A stretch of 64,000 nucleotides of DNA. Source: Eutreptiella sp. 'Long Island Sound 2002' (lineage: Eukaryota > Euglenozoa > Euglenophyceae > Eutreptiales > Eutreptiaceae). Positions 54,333 to 63,735 of this stretch are shown here, in pieces (the first letter of the stretch is position 1; each line of letters begins with the position of its first letter). The notes below the pieces were generated by a model that made no database searches, was not told where the DNA came from, and was given only the letters and a program-made list of their open reading frames with translations. Location: the NCBI GenBank assembly GCA_964036045.1, contig OZ038378.1, positions 174,676,341-174,740,340 of the forward strand, written 5' to 3'. The position numbers and the translations under genes are program-made.

Positions 54333-57300
54333 ATGGATCTTGCCTCCGTTGTCGCCGCTCTTGCCTCCGTTGGTGTCCGTGTATCCCGTTCTGCCCCCAA
54401 CAGCAGCGTTCAGGTCGACTCCTCGCGTGCCTGCCCCACCGGTCTTGCCGGCCCTGAGCCCTCCGGCACCATCCACGACCTAGGGCAGCACTTTCATGGT
54501 AGCAGAGGCTACCTGAATGTTGCTTCAGTGGCATCCTACCCACAGCCCGCTCCCCAGTACGGCCCCGTAGACCCCGCCGCTTCTGGAGAAGTAACGATTA
54601 CACTGCCTTGGTGCTGTGCGAACGAGGCCTTGAGAGGAATGCCTTGCGCAAGTCCAAGCTGCCCAAGAAGGGCGCACATCAGCAGCTGTGGGGACCCAGA
54701 TTACCATCATCCCAGTCGAAACTGGCCATCGAGCAGCTGGAATCCGCCGGCCTACGACGATGGCAATGCTCCGGTGGAGCTTACGGAGCTGACAGGTACC
54801 AACATTCCTTACGCATGTCCATCATTTGAGACCATTGACGCCGATCTGAACGACATTGAGATGGGCGGTCCAGGTGAGGTACCTAGCTATAATCGACCAG
54901 CCTCTTGGGCACACTGGGGCGACCATTTGTCCCCAGAAGTGACCCGTAACCTTGAGGCCCTTGAGGCCCTTTGTTACTTAGCCTCGTCTAAGCTGATCGA
55001 ACAAGAAAGAATCGCCTCTGATTTTTTAACGGAATATTTTTTCCTCCTTCAGAATGAAATTAATACCAGGATGTGGTGGCGTTCTCAAGAAGATGACTCT
55101 TTTGCCATTTTTTTGCAGATCTGGGAGGCAAGCCCCTTCCCGAAGGAGAAGGTCCGGGCACCTGTTCCCGGGCCCTCCGCCCCTCATCCCCCTGTTTCCA
55201 TCCGCGACGATCTAGCCGCCGCGTTTGAGGAGGGAATTTTAGAGGCGGCCAGGCAGGCAAGCCTGGAAATCAGGGCTGAAGGAGCTCCCCAAGTGGACTC
55301 CTGGCTGCAGACCACCGAGATCAGCGGTCCGACAGCCTGCTCAGGCCCTTCAGGACACGGCATGTACTGTCCTGTCGACTGCTCCTGCAGATTCCAGCGA
55401 GATGCTGAGCTCCAACAGCTCAAAGATCAAATGCACCTCATCATTCAAACGCTGGGAATAAAAAATCTTTTCAAGACGCACATGCGGTCTGAGGGCGCCT
55501 CATCGGTGGAACAAGCAACAGAGCCATCGGAGGAGGCGACAGAAATTTTTTCAATTGCTCCTTCGGTGGACTCCAGGACCACCGATGCAAGGATCAGCAG
55601 GACCGAGCTAAAGGAAAGGGTTAAAATCTCTCGTTCTGAGAGTAGGACGGCGAAGGCTAGGACTGAGGCTCAGAATGCCAAGCGAACTGCCTCCCGTACT
55701 GCCCCTCCTGCTGCTGATTCCAATACCTTAGCCCAGCTGTTGCTCGCCCAGACCCTCGCCGGAGCTGGTGTGGCGAATGATGCCGCCAAGGTGTCTGCCA
55801 TTACGGCCGGTGTTGGGCTGGATTCGCTTCTTAACCCTACTTCCTTGCGACTTCGTCAGGTTGCCAAGCAACCGAAGTATAATGGGAACCCCCGACATTG
55901 GCCTCAGTTCCAACGGGAATTTAAACTGTGGGTTAAGACTCAAAAACTCCAAGATGATCAGTTCCTGATGGCCCTCTTGGATTGCCTTGAGGGAGCGCCG
56001 GCCAACACTTGGCTCAGGACTTGGAGTGATCGCGAGGATACAAGTTCCCCCCTTACCTTTGATGAGGTGTGGGAACAGTTGGAGGCACGTGGATCCCGGC
56101 TGCCAGAGGACCACTACCACCAAATGTTGAAGAATTTACCTTCATTCTCGCGATTAATTTTGCACGAAGTGCAAGACAAAAAACAGCGCTTCTGGAATTT
56201 AGTGGAAGAAGCTGAACATTCAGGCGAAAAATTTTCTAGTGCCGAGCTGAAAAGTCTGATTTTTGACAAGATCCCCTCAGAAACTGCCGCCACCCTTCGG
56301 AACAAACAGTCCGAAGAAAAGGTCAAGACCTGGTGGGCGGCGGTGGAAGGCTTCGATGCCTCTGCCAACAAGTTTTCCGTCAGGGAGGCACTTCAAAAGT
56401 GCTCCCCCACGTCCTTTTCTAAGGTGAAATTCACCGAAGAGACGTGGAAAATAAAGTTTCATGAGCACGAGGATCGGGACTTGTTTGTCCAAGTCCTCAA
56501 CAGGGGAGTCAGCTTCCATGGCCATCGCCTGAAGGCCAAAAACTGGGTGTTTTCGTACACCCCGAAGGAACTCTGGGAGGAGGTTGAGCGGCTCGCCGAC
56601 GCCGCCAACCAGAATTTCCATGAGGGTCTTGGGGGAAACAAGAATACCCAGCAAAACACCCAAAATGGGGCCCAAAAGGGCAACAAAAAGGTGAATGACA
56701 CCCGGAATGTTCAGCAGCACTGTAGCATCTGCCTTCTTTTAGGTTCTACGAACCGAGCTAAGACGCATTCTACTGATAATCACCGATGGTCTCCTTACGA
56801 TCACAAGGTGATTGGTGAAAATATCAGTAATTCGCAGAATTCAGACGGGAATGAGAGACAGGTGCACGGTGGGAAGGCTGGAAAAGGGAATCCGACCCCC
56901 TCCGGTGGAAACAAAAATCCTGGAGGCCCTGGCGGGTCCCAAGGCACAGGAAATCGGACTCCATCCGGCTCCGGTGGGCAGCCGAACGGCCAGAAAAATC
57001 CCAATAGCAATGCCGGAGGCGGAAATCGAAATCCAGGCCAAACCCCTCAATCCGGTGCAAACAAGGGAAATGCTCTAGGATTCCAGGGTAAAGGTAAGGG
57101 AAATCCTTCGGGAACCCCTTCCTCTGGTAAGGGCAGAGGGCGTGGCGAGGGTGGAGGTCCATCATCCGGCGGCCATGGCCGTGGACGTGGAAAGGGCAAC
57201 CATCGTGTGGATCAGGTCTCAGGTGCAGATCAGGTGTCCGATGCGGACCGAGATTATGAATTAAATGCCTTGAATCCAGCAGATGATCCGCTCCAAGATG

Positions 57301-57365
57301 AGTGGGTCGACGAATCAGGGTGTGTCCATAATGTTAACGCAGCCACTGGAGGTCAGAACGCCTAG
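54333..57365 (+). CDS. gag: Element C gag
   Basis: 1,010 codons from ATG at 54,333 to TAG at 57,363-57,365. The N-terminal 350 residues are Pro/Ser-rich with several Cys/His. The capsid-like core has YNGNPRHWPQFQREFKLWV and LLDCLEGAPANTWL (about residues 510-560), the usual pattern of Ty3/gypsy Gag. Near residue 800 a CSIC-x11-H-x4-H motif replaces the usual CCHC knuckle. The tail is Gly/Asn/Pro-rich with GRGRGEGGG and GRGRGKGN basic blocks, likely RNA binding. The frame continues open after the TAG, which is followed by GGG AGC. Confidence 0.88.
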   Translation: MDLASVVAALASVGVRVSRSAPNSSVQVDSSRACPTGLAGPEPSGTIHDLGQHFHGSRGYLNVASVASYPQPAPQYGPVDPAASGEVTITLPWCCANEALRGMPCASPSCPRRAHISSCGDPDYHHPSRNWPSSSWNPPAYDDGNAPVELTELTGTNIPYACPSFETIDADLNDIEMGGPGEVPSYNRPASWAHWGDHLSPEVTRNLEALEALCYLASSKLIEQERIASDFLTEYFFLLQNEINTRMWWRSQEDDSFAIFLQIWEASPFPKEKVRAPVPGPSAPHPPVSIRDDLAAAFEEGILEAARQASLEIRAEGAPQVDSWLQTTEISGPTACSGPSGHGMYCPVDCSCRFQRDAELQQLKDQMHLIIQTLGIKNLFKTHMRSEGASSVEQATEPSEEATEIFSIAPSVDSRTTDARISRTELKERVKISRSESRTAKARTEAQNAKRTASRTAPPAADSNTLAQLLLAQTLAGAGVANDAAKVSAITAGVGLDSLLNPTSLRLRQVAKQPKYNGNPRHWPQFQREFKLWVKTQKLQDDQFLMALLDCLEGAPANTWLRTWSDREDTSSPLTFDEVWEQLEARGSRLPEDHYHQMLKNLPSFSRLILHEVQDKKQRFWNLVEEAEHSGEKFSSAELKSLIFDKIPSETAATLRNKQSEEKVKTWWAAVEGFDASANKFSVREALQKCSPTSFSKVKFTEETWKIKFHEHEDRDLFVQVLNRGVSFHGHRLKAKNWVFSYTPKELWEEVERLADAANQNFHEGLGGNKNTQQNTQNGAQKGNKKVNDTRNVQQHCSICLLLGSTNRAKTHSTDNHRWSPYDHKVIGENISNSQNSDGNERQVHGGKAGKGNPTPSGGNKNPGGPGGSQGTGNRTPSGSGGQPNGQKNPNSNAGGGNRNPGQTPQSGANKGNALGFQGKGKGNPSGTPSSGKGRGRGEGGGPSSGGHGRGRGKGNHRVDQVSGADQVSDADRDYELNALNPADDPLQDEWVDESGCVHNVNAATGGQNA

Positions 57366-59741
57366 GGGAGCCACGAAAATTGCCCCTCCCCAGGCGATTT
57401 CAGGCATGATCCCCAGATTCCTTCTCGACCACTACTTGATGTAGGGTCGCTTGTCTCCTCTCCCCTGGATCCGGCAGCGGATCCTTCTGTTGTAGTGGAC
57501 GAGGTTGGTGTACAGTCCAAGCACAGGGCCCGTCAGTTTGTCACAAAGCTGTGGGTCTCTGATTGCAAGGGCAATTTCCACCTCGCCACTTGTTTGTGTG
57601 ACAATGGATCGGAGGTAAATCTCCAATCCAATTCTTTTTTGCCTGGCGACTGCGTGTTTGATTCGCCTCATCCTGTTACCCTCGAGGGAGTTTCTGGACA
57701 TTCTCTCGCAGGTGGGCAACGCGGTTGTTATATATCAACTCATTTGGTCGCTCAAGACCTTTGGGAAGAAGGCAATGTGGAGGAAGTTATCCTTAAGGAT
57801 GACTACTTCTATCGTGCCGACATAAAGTATGACCTCTACTTGGGCCATCCTTGGCTTCGCAAGAACAGGGTGGCGCCCGTAGGTCATCGGCGTTGTTTTT
57901 TGCTGGAGTCAGGTCCCTTGGAGCGTCCTGAATTTCGTTTTTTGCACGCAGGGTTTAAAAGTGCAGAAGAATTTTTGAAGCAAAAGGTTACACCAAGGTT
58001 TGGCGAAGATGTCACCATTGCAGAGGTGAATGGGAGTGCCGATTACTCCCGAGAGTTAGAATGTCTTCGTAGGGACTCCCAGCCACGACGCCCTTCGCGC
58101 TGGCACTCTTCATCCTACAAAGTTGTCGACAAATGGCGCAATACAATTTGTGAATATTTTTATGAACACCATTCCTTTTGGCCACAGTATGATGCCTTTG
58201 CTAACCGCGAGAACAAGCGCTTTGACAAGCACTTTCGTGACGCTTGGACCCATAGATGGGACAAGAAGTTATGGATTAATCCTCCGTTTCACTTAATCCA
58301 GCAGGTCATCCACAAAATCAAGCAAGATAAAACCCAGGCGATTTTAGTTGTGCCCTTGTGGGACGACAAGCCTTGGTTTCAGGAATTGCAAGACATTTGT
58401 GTAGACTACATCGAACTTCCCAGGAAGATTAAGTTGTATGCCAGGGACGACACAGGTCCCCTGCCACAGCGGCCCTGGAGTTCGCTTGCATTCCTGGTGG
58501 ATGGAAAGCTTTCTGACTCTGATTCTGCTGATTCTAGTACTGATTCCTGTGTTGGGTCTGAATCTGAGGTTGAGCGTGGTACTGATGATGAATCTATTTT
58601 TTCTGATTTTTGTCCGTCAGATGCCCAAGGTGATCCAACGTCAAATGGATCCGCCTCGTCTCCCTCTTCCCCAATACGATCTACATCCAAAAGAATCTAC
58701 GGCGCACGGACGACAAAAAAATTTTCTTCGCGCCGCAAATTCAGAGTTTTTTATGAAAAACCCCGTGTGGAAGCTTTCAAAGATCCTTTCGAGGAGCTGG
58801 ATCACGAAGAGAATCTCTGGAATGTCGACACTCGACCCACCTATCTTCAAGAGGCAGTTGATACGGACCTTTTTAGGGACATCCGTAAGAAGATTCTTCC
58901 TGCCAAGGCCGAAGAAATCGCCAAAGTTTGTTCGACAGTAATTCCTGGCGATCAGGTGGACACTGAGTTGTGTTCCAAGAAACGAGACAAGATTTTTGAG
59001 GAACGGAAGGACACAACCCTTTCGGGGAAGTTGATCAAAAACCCCCCTGTCCGTGGGCAGTTCGGTGAAGCCTTCATCGAGCTTCGTGAAGGGTACAAGG
59101 CGAAGAAACAGCGTCCTTATGAGAACGGTGGACAGAAACATGAGATACTCAGAAAAAAAATCGAGAGAAATCTCAGGGAATTTGGTTGGCTTGAGGGTTG
59201 TATGACCAGCGAGTGGTGCTGTGCACCCTTCACAGTCCCGAAGCCGCCGCCTGCAGACCAGAACACTATTGATGGTTGGCGAATGGTTGTTGATTTTCGC
59301 AACCTCAACGCCGAAACCAAGGCGGATTCACACCCCCTGCCCCTCATTGAGGAGGAAATCGCCAAGAGGGCAAGAGGTCGTTTGTTTTCTGTGCTGGATC
59401 TCCGTCACGGCTTTCACCAAATGCCGTTGAGGAAGGACAGCCGACCTCTCACCTGTATGTGCACGCCATGTGGCCCAGTCCAGTGGACGGTCATGCCCAT
59501 GGGCCTGAAGAACGCCCCTTCGTTTTTTCAAAGAATGATGGAGGATGTGCTTTTTACAGCTCATCCTGAGCTTCGTGCCTTCGTGAGTGTGTACATAGAT
59601 GACATAATCATCGCGACAGAGGGGGAGGGACTGACCGAAGCCGAGCTGGTGGCCCTACATGAAAAGCAGCTGAACCAGGTTTTGGACATTCTTGATGCCA
59701 ATCAGCTGATTTGTGGGCCAAAGAAGGGAAAACTATTTTAA
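57366..59741 (+). CDS. pol: Element C pol part 1: protease, methylase-like, RT
   Basis: Open and in phase directly after the gag TAG, so probably made by readthrough. A retropepsin-like segment has CDNGSEVN where DTG or DSG is usual. A Dam-methylase-like segment follows: YDAFANRENKRF, then INPPFHLI (NPPF codons 58,278-58,289), then ILVVPLWDDKPWF. Next is a Ser/Asp-rich linker, then RT: WRMVVDFRNLNAETK, FSVLDLRHGFHQMP, MPMGLKNAPSFFQRMM and VYIDDIIIA (YIDD codons 59,592-59,603). It ends at TAA (59,739-59,741) between KLF and KSVEFCG, where related RTs have Leu. This looks like a single-base nonsense mutation. Confidence 0.87.
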   Translation, partial: GSHENCPSPGDFRHDPQIPSRPLLDVGSLVSSPLDPAADPSVVVDEVGVQSKHRARQFVTKLWVSDCKGNFHLATCLCDNGSEVNLQSNSFLPGDCVFDSPHPVTLEGVSGHSLAGGQRGCYISTHLVAQDLWEEGNVEEVILKDDYFYRADIKYDLYLGHPWLRKNRVAPVGHRRCFLLESGPLERPEFRFLHAGFKSAEEFLKQKVTPRFGEDVTIAEVNGSADYSRELECLRRDSQPRRPSRWHSSSYKVVDKWRNTICEYFYEHHSFWPQYDAFANRENKRFDKHFRDAWTHRWDKKLWINPPFHLIQQVIHKIKQDKTQAILVVPLWDDKPWFQELQDICVDYIELPRKIKLYARDDTGPLPQRPWSSLAFLVDGKLSDSDSADSSTDSCVGSESEVERGTDDESIFSDFCPSDAQGDPTSNGSASSPSSPIRSTSKRIYGARTTKKFSSRRKFRVFYEKPRVEAFKDPFEELDHEENLWNVDTRPTYLQEAVDTDLFRDIRKKILPAKAEEIAKVCSTVIPGDQVDTELCSKKRDKIFEERKDTTLSGKLIKNPPVRGQFGEAFIELREGYKAKKQRPYENGGQKHEILRKKIERNLREFGWLEGCMTSEWCCAPFTVPKPPPADQNTIDGWRMVVDFRNLNAETKADSHPLPLIEEEIAKRARGRLFSVLDLRHGFHQMPLRKDSRPLTCMCTPCGPVQWTVMPMGLKNAPSFFQRMMEDVLFTAHPELRAFVSVYIDDIIIATEGEGLTEAELVALHEKQLNQVLDILDANQLICGPKKGKLF

Positions 59742-62549
59742 AAATCAGTCGAATTTTGTGGTTCTCTTCTTGAGAATGGCACCCGACGACCCAGTCCAGG
59801 GAAGCTCGTCGCTATTCAGAAGTGGAAGCGCCCTGAGACGATCACGGAATTGAGAGGATTCCTGGGTTGTTGCAATTTTTACCACACTTTTGTGCCGAAT
59901 TATGCCAAATTTGCTGCCCCCCTCACTGAACTATTGAAGGTAGGGAGAGATGCGGGCAAGGCAGGTTCAAAGGTTCGTGTCAAGTGGACTGACGAGTGCG
60001 AGGAGGCCTTCCATCACTTGAAGGCGGCCCTCTGCGAAGTCGCCACGTTGCATGTGCCGGAATTCGACCGACCCTTCTACATAAGAACCGACGCTTCTAG
60101 GTACGCGATCGGAGCTGTCCTTGAACAGGTTGATGAAGCCACAGGTGATCATTACCCTCTTGCATTTTGGTCTCGGAAGCTAGCTCCACGCCAGATGCAA
60201 TGGTCACCGCGTGAGCAAGAGACTTATGCCATAATCTGCGCTCTGAAGAAGTACCAATCGTGGGTTGGCACCAATCGAGTCGAGATCCTGACGGATCATC
60301 GATCTCTGGAGTATTGGGCCACCGAACACATTGATACTATCGCGAGCCCAGTTGGTCGACGGGCCAGATGGCATGAATTTCTCAGTCTGTTTGACCTCCA
60401 TGTGTCGTATTTGCCTGGAAAACACAACACGGTAGCGGATGCTCTGAGCCGATGGGCTTACCCCGCTTCAGAGGGGCTGCAAAGTACCAACATCCATGGT
60501 ACGGAGCAGGACCGCCACGTCGTAATCGAGTGGGATCAAGAAGAAAAAAAGCTCATTCGACGTGAATGCATGCAATGCTCTGTTAAACATCACGCATTAC
60601 CGTGTCATGATATCACGGCCTTCTCAGATCCGGCGCATGCCCATGAGATTATCACCAAATCACTGAAAGTCGTGGAGAAAGTCACCGATCCCTCCTCAGG
60701 GAGTGTGAAACGGTTCGAGTATACCCGACCTGTAAGTGGATTTCGGTTGATTCAGGGCATTAAGCGTCGAGATCCGGCCAAAACTCCACCCCTGCCGAAA
60801 GATTCCCTTATCATCCGTGACTGGACGAATGATTATCTGCATGATTCCATGTTTAAAGAGGTCTTTGAGAATCTCAAATCCAAAGATGCTCACAAGGATG
60901 GAATTTATTCTGAATATTCGTTGGATGGGGGGAAGCTGTGGATGGAGGGTAAATTGTGCGTACCAGACGCCCTGGCCCCCCGAGTGTTAAACTGGTGGCA
61001 CAAATGGGAGTCCCCCCACGCACATGGCCGTAGATTATGGTCGATGATTAAACATAGGTTGTTCGGCTCAAGGCTATATACTCATTGTATGAAAGTAGCC
61101 GCCGGATGTGCCCAATGTGCTGTCTCGACGCCCCCCAGCGTGAAGAAGCACGGCCATCTGAGGCCACACCCTATTCCGGAGCGCCTCTTTAACAGAGTCA
61201 CCAGTGATTTTTTCCATCTTGGTGAACTCGACGACGAAGAGTGCCATTGGACCAACAAAAAGGTCAATGGAGTGCTCCTTATACAATGCCGTCATTCTGG
61301 CTACATTCAGGTGTTGCCTTGCAACATCGAGTCAATGACTGGCAAGGCTGCCGCCAAATGGTGCGCGCAGACCTGGATGGGAGGTTGGGACGTCCCATCC
61401 GAGGTGGTTACGGACTCAGGCAAAGAGTACACCTCCGAATGGTGGAAGGAATTATGTGCTCGCCTTGGAATCCACCACCTGAGATGTGAAATCCACGCAC
61501 ATCGAGCGCTGCCTGGCGAAAGAGCCGGCCGCTCCATTATAAATATGCTTCGTAAGGAGCTCGCCAGTGAGAAAGACTTCCATTGGCTTGAAGTTCTCTT
61601 CGCATTGCTTCGCCGTTACCACAACACGCCATTGTACCATGGCCTTTCTCCAAATGAAATTGTCTTTGGACGAAAGAAGTGTTGGTGGAACATGCCGTTG
61701 AATAATCCTCGCCCTTGTAAAGATGCTTCGTTGTTTTTGGACGAAATCCAACGAGCAGAAAAAACTGTCTCGAAATTAATCGATAAGCATCAAGCTGACT
61801 GGCTTTGGGTCCAGAATCAAGGCCGAAAAAACCCCCACAATTTTGAAGTCGATGATCGAGTTTGGCTTCGAAAATCCGAAACCACCCTGGACGGAGATGA
61901 CAAGCTTCTTCCCTTGTGGGAGGGGCCATTCGCTGTTACAGCGCGTCTAGGTGAGAACAGGTGGAGGATTCGTGTGGATGTCAGCAGGGAAATTGAAGTT
62001 TCGGGCGATCGCCTCAAGAGAGAGATCCCCTCCCCCAAGGATCGGGTTAAACCCCTTTTTTGGACTTCTAAATTTTTGTCCGATCGGGTCATCGAAGGGG
62101 GGAAGTACGAACTCAAGAGGATTTTAGAAGCAAGACGTGACGAAAAGGGCGAATGGGAATTTCTATGTGAGTGGAGGGGCTTTGATTCCAGTCACAACAA
62201 CTGGGAACCAGCCCATTCTTTTGTCCATGGATACACCAAGGGGTTCATCGACTTCCTCAAGAAACACCCCGAAATTGGCGTACTCCTGACAGACTGTCTG
62301 TCGAAACCCGACAGACAGGTGGAGAGCGACGGAAAAAGACCTGTGGTGAATCGAGACCCAGCCTTTTACGGCCCTCAGCAGCCACCTTCCAGGGCTGATC
62401 CGTCGATCTCCCCTCCTGCGGTCAGGCCAGCCCAGGAGCCAAATGAGGACCAAGCTTCGAGTTCGGCCGCTGATTTGCAGCGCCCAAGCCGTACCAGGGC
62501 CCCACCAGACAGGTTGGTGGTCACATGTATTCGTGCTTGGCCGAATTGA
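59742..62549 (+). CDS. pol: Element C pol part 2: RNase H, integrase, chromodomain
   Basis: Same phase as part 1. RT thumb (ELRGFLGCCNFYHTFVPNYA), then RNase H with Asp in RTDASRYAIGAVL, Glu in REQETYAI, Asp in LTDHRSLEYW and the NTVADALSR end. Integrase: zinc-binding HKWESPHAHG plus CAQC, catalytic Asp in TSDFFHLGEL, Asp in VVTDSGKEY and Glu in PGERAGRS. A GPF/Y-like module (PLWEGPFAVTARLG) follows. The chromodomain at about 62,100-62,270 keeps the aromatic cage: Tyr in YELKRIL, Trp in CEWRGF and Trp in NNWEPA. Chromodomains bind methylated histone tails and steer integration to heterochromatin. The stop TGA is at 62,547-62,549. Confidence 0.9.
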   Translation, partial: KSVEFCGSLLENGTRRPSPGKLVAIQKWKRPETITELRGFLGCCNFYHTFVPNYAKFAAPLTELLKVGRDAGKAGSKVRVKWTDECEEAFHHLKAALCEVATLHVPEFDRPFYIRTDASRYAIGAVLEQVDEATGDHYPLAFWSRKLAPRQMQWSPREQETYAIICALKKYQSWVGTNRVEILTDHRSLEYWATEHIDTIASPVGRRARWHEFLSLFDLHVSYLPGKHNTVADALSRWAYPASEGLQSTNIHGTEQDRHVVIEWDQEEKKLIRRECMQCSVKHHALPCHDITAFSDPAHAHEIITKSLKVVEKVTDPSSGSVKRFEYTRPVSGFRLIQGIKRRDPAKTPPLPKDSLIIRDWTNDYLHDSMFKEVFENLKSKDAHKDGIYSEYSLDGGKLWMEGKLCVPDALAPRVLNWWHKWESPHAHGRRLWSMIKHRLFGSRLYTHCMKVAAGCAQCAVSTPPSVKKHGHLRPHPIPERLFNRVTSDFFHLGELDDEECHWTNKKVNGVLLIQCRHSGYIQVLPCNIESMTGKAAAKWCAQTWMGGWDVPSEVVTDSGKEYTSEWWKELCARLGIHHLRCEIHAHRALPGERAGRSIINMLRKELASEKDFHWLEVLFALLRRYHNTPLYHGLSPNEIVFGRKKCWWNMPLNNPRPCKDASLFLDEIQRAEKTVSKLIDKHQADWLWVQNQGRKNPHNFEVDDRVWLRKSETTLDGDDKLLPLWEGPFAVTARLGENRWRIRVDVSREIEVSGDRLKREIPSPKDRVKPLFWTSKFLSDRVIEGGKYELKRILEARRDEKGEWEFLCEWRGFDSSHNNWEPAHSFVHGYTKGFIDFLKKHPEIGVLLTDCLSKPDRQVESDGKRPVVNRDPAFYGPQQPPSRADPSISPPAVRPAQEPNEDQASSSAADLQRPSRTRAPPDRLVVTCIRAWPN

Positions 62550-63246
62550 GGGAGACCCGTCGTGACTTGAGTCGCCGACGCCTCGCCCCGTCGACCACTT
62601 ATTCCAATGTGAGTGTTCTGACGACTTGAAAAAACCACATTCTGCTCGATCCACTGTTCATTCTTCCTGATTACGACATGATGTGGAGAACTGCGAATGT
62701 TTGATAATTTGACGTCAACCAACTTTTCTTTGGTCTCCGTTCGGCAGACAAGGCGTAGATACGCTGCCGAAAGGCGTAGATACGCTGCCGAAAGCCACGG
62801 AGTGTGCTGCCGTGTCCAGAAAAAACCAAACTCAGGCTTAATTCAGGCAGATCCGGGGTAATCTTGTCTCTGTTGGTCTGTGCATCTTTGGAATTTGGCT
62901 ACTCGTGCAGATGGAAGCAAATGTACATAGTAAAAACGCTGGCCAGCGACATTCACACACACAGCACACAGCGACATTCACCCCTACAGGCACCCCCTGT
63001 AGTACTGGCTGCACTAGATGCGACGCCAGGAACTCAGATCTTACCTTCCCCTGGGACCTTGTGATAACCAGAGCTGTGTTAAAATCAATGCAACTACAGG
63101 CCAGTTCAATTTAACAAAAATGTTAAATTTATCAAGCTATTGTGCATACATTAAAAAGGTTCAAAAAAACCCAAAATGTGCCCATTTTTCACCAAATTTC
63201 CTTTTCAAAATCAAAATTATTGACTATGCTCTTGTCCTCTTTGGTC
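62550..63246. other. 3' flank of element C, no gene recognised
   Basis: AT-moderate DNA with no frame I support. It contains the double repeat described separately. Copy A2 RT sequence does not resume here, so the 3' boundary of element C is unknown. Confidence 0.5.
62750..62796. repeat. Two-copy 22-bp repeat with internal hairpin
   Basis: The unit AAGGCGTAGATACGCTGCCG occurs twice in a row. Each contains GCGTA-GA-TACGC, an inverted repeat with a 2-nt loop. Confidence 0.8.
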
Positions 63247-63735
63247 CTAGCGAAGCAAAGCCTCAAGCCCAGGAGTCACGGTACACCAAGTCCAAACACC
63301 ACGTTGTTTATCGATGGCGGTGCAGATTGAACGTTCAATTGAACATGCCTCCGAAAACTTCTCCCTGGAGGGTAGTTGGGGGTACCATTGCACACCAGTG
63401 GTATGGCGGAAAGCTTGACCAAATGTGGTGATAAACTTTTGTAGAATTGGATAACGGCGGCGTGGTACCCTAAGGTCCACAACCAACTTCACGGCTTCCT
63501 CTGGGGTACAGAGTTGCTGCTTCTTTTTCAGCTCTTGTTCCATTTTATTGATGTGGTGGGTAGAACCGTAAACTTTTTCATTTACTAGTGATAAGAGGTG
63601 GCGTCGATTTGGAGATCCTACAAAAAAGTTGGCCAATGTGTCCACAACACTAGGAGATGTAAGTGAGGTACTTTGAGTCGCTTGAAATAGGAACTGCTCT
63701 AATCTAAGAGGATCAAAGATAGCACTACGGTCCAT
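63247..63735 (-). CDS. Hypothetical protein, possibly a first exon
   Basis: A 162-codon frame starting ATGGAC at 63,735. It has mixed, protein-like composition: a helix with INKMEQELKKKQQ, then EEAVKLVVDLRVPRRRYPI. The last 15 or so residues look less coding, and a GTGTTTGG near 63,300 could be a splice donor, so the gene may continue leftward in another exon. No family recognised and no neighbour relation visible. Confidence 0.4.
   Translation of the reverse strand: MDRSAIFDPLRLEQFLFQATQSTSLTSPSVVDTLANFFVGSPNRRHLLSLVNEKVYGSTHHINKMEQELKKKQQLCTPEEAVKLVVDLRVPRRRYPILQKFITTFGQAFRHTTGVQWYPQLPSREKFSEACSIERSICTAIDKQRGVWTWCTVTPGLEALLR

Larger units (their letters stand above)
53964..62549 (+). mobile_element. 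Ty3/gypsy family C, chromodomain element
   Basis: Inserted in the RT gene of copy A2. All coding is in one phase from 54,333 to 62,549 with just two stops: TAG at 57,363 and TAA at 59,739. Domain order is gag, protease, methylase-like, RT, RNase H, integrase, chromodomain. I found no matching LTR pair by eye: the 5' side begins TGTAAGTGCGGC at about 53,963, but this does not recur downstream. Confidence 0.88.

Noticed and set aside
19674-57365. UAG reassigned as a sense codon in this organism.
   Set aside because: The UAGs replace different residues (Glu, Trp) in decayed copies, and only the gag-pol one is shared. Simple mutation plus readthrough explains the data.
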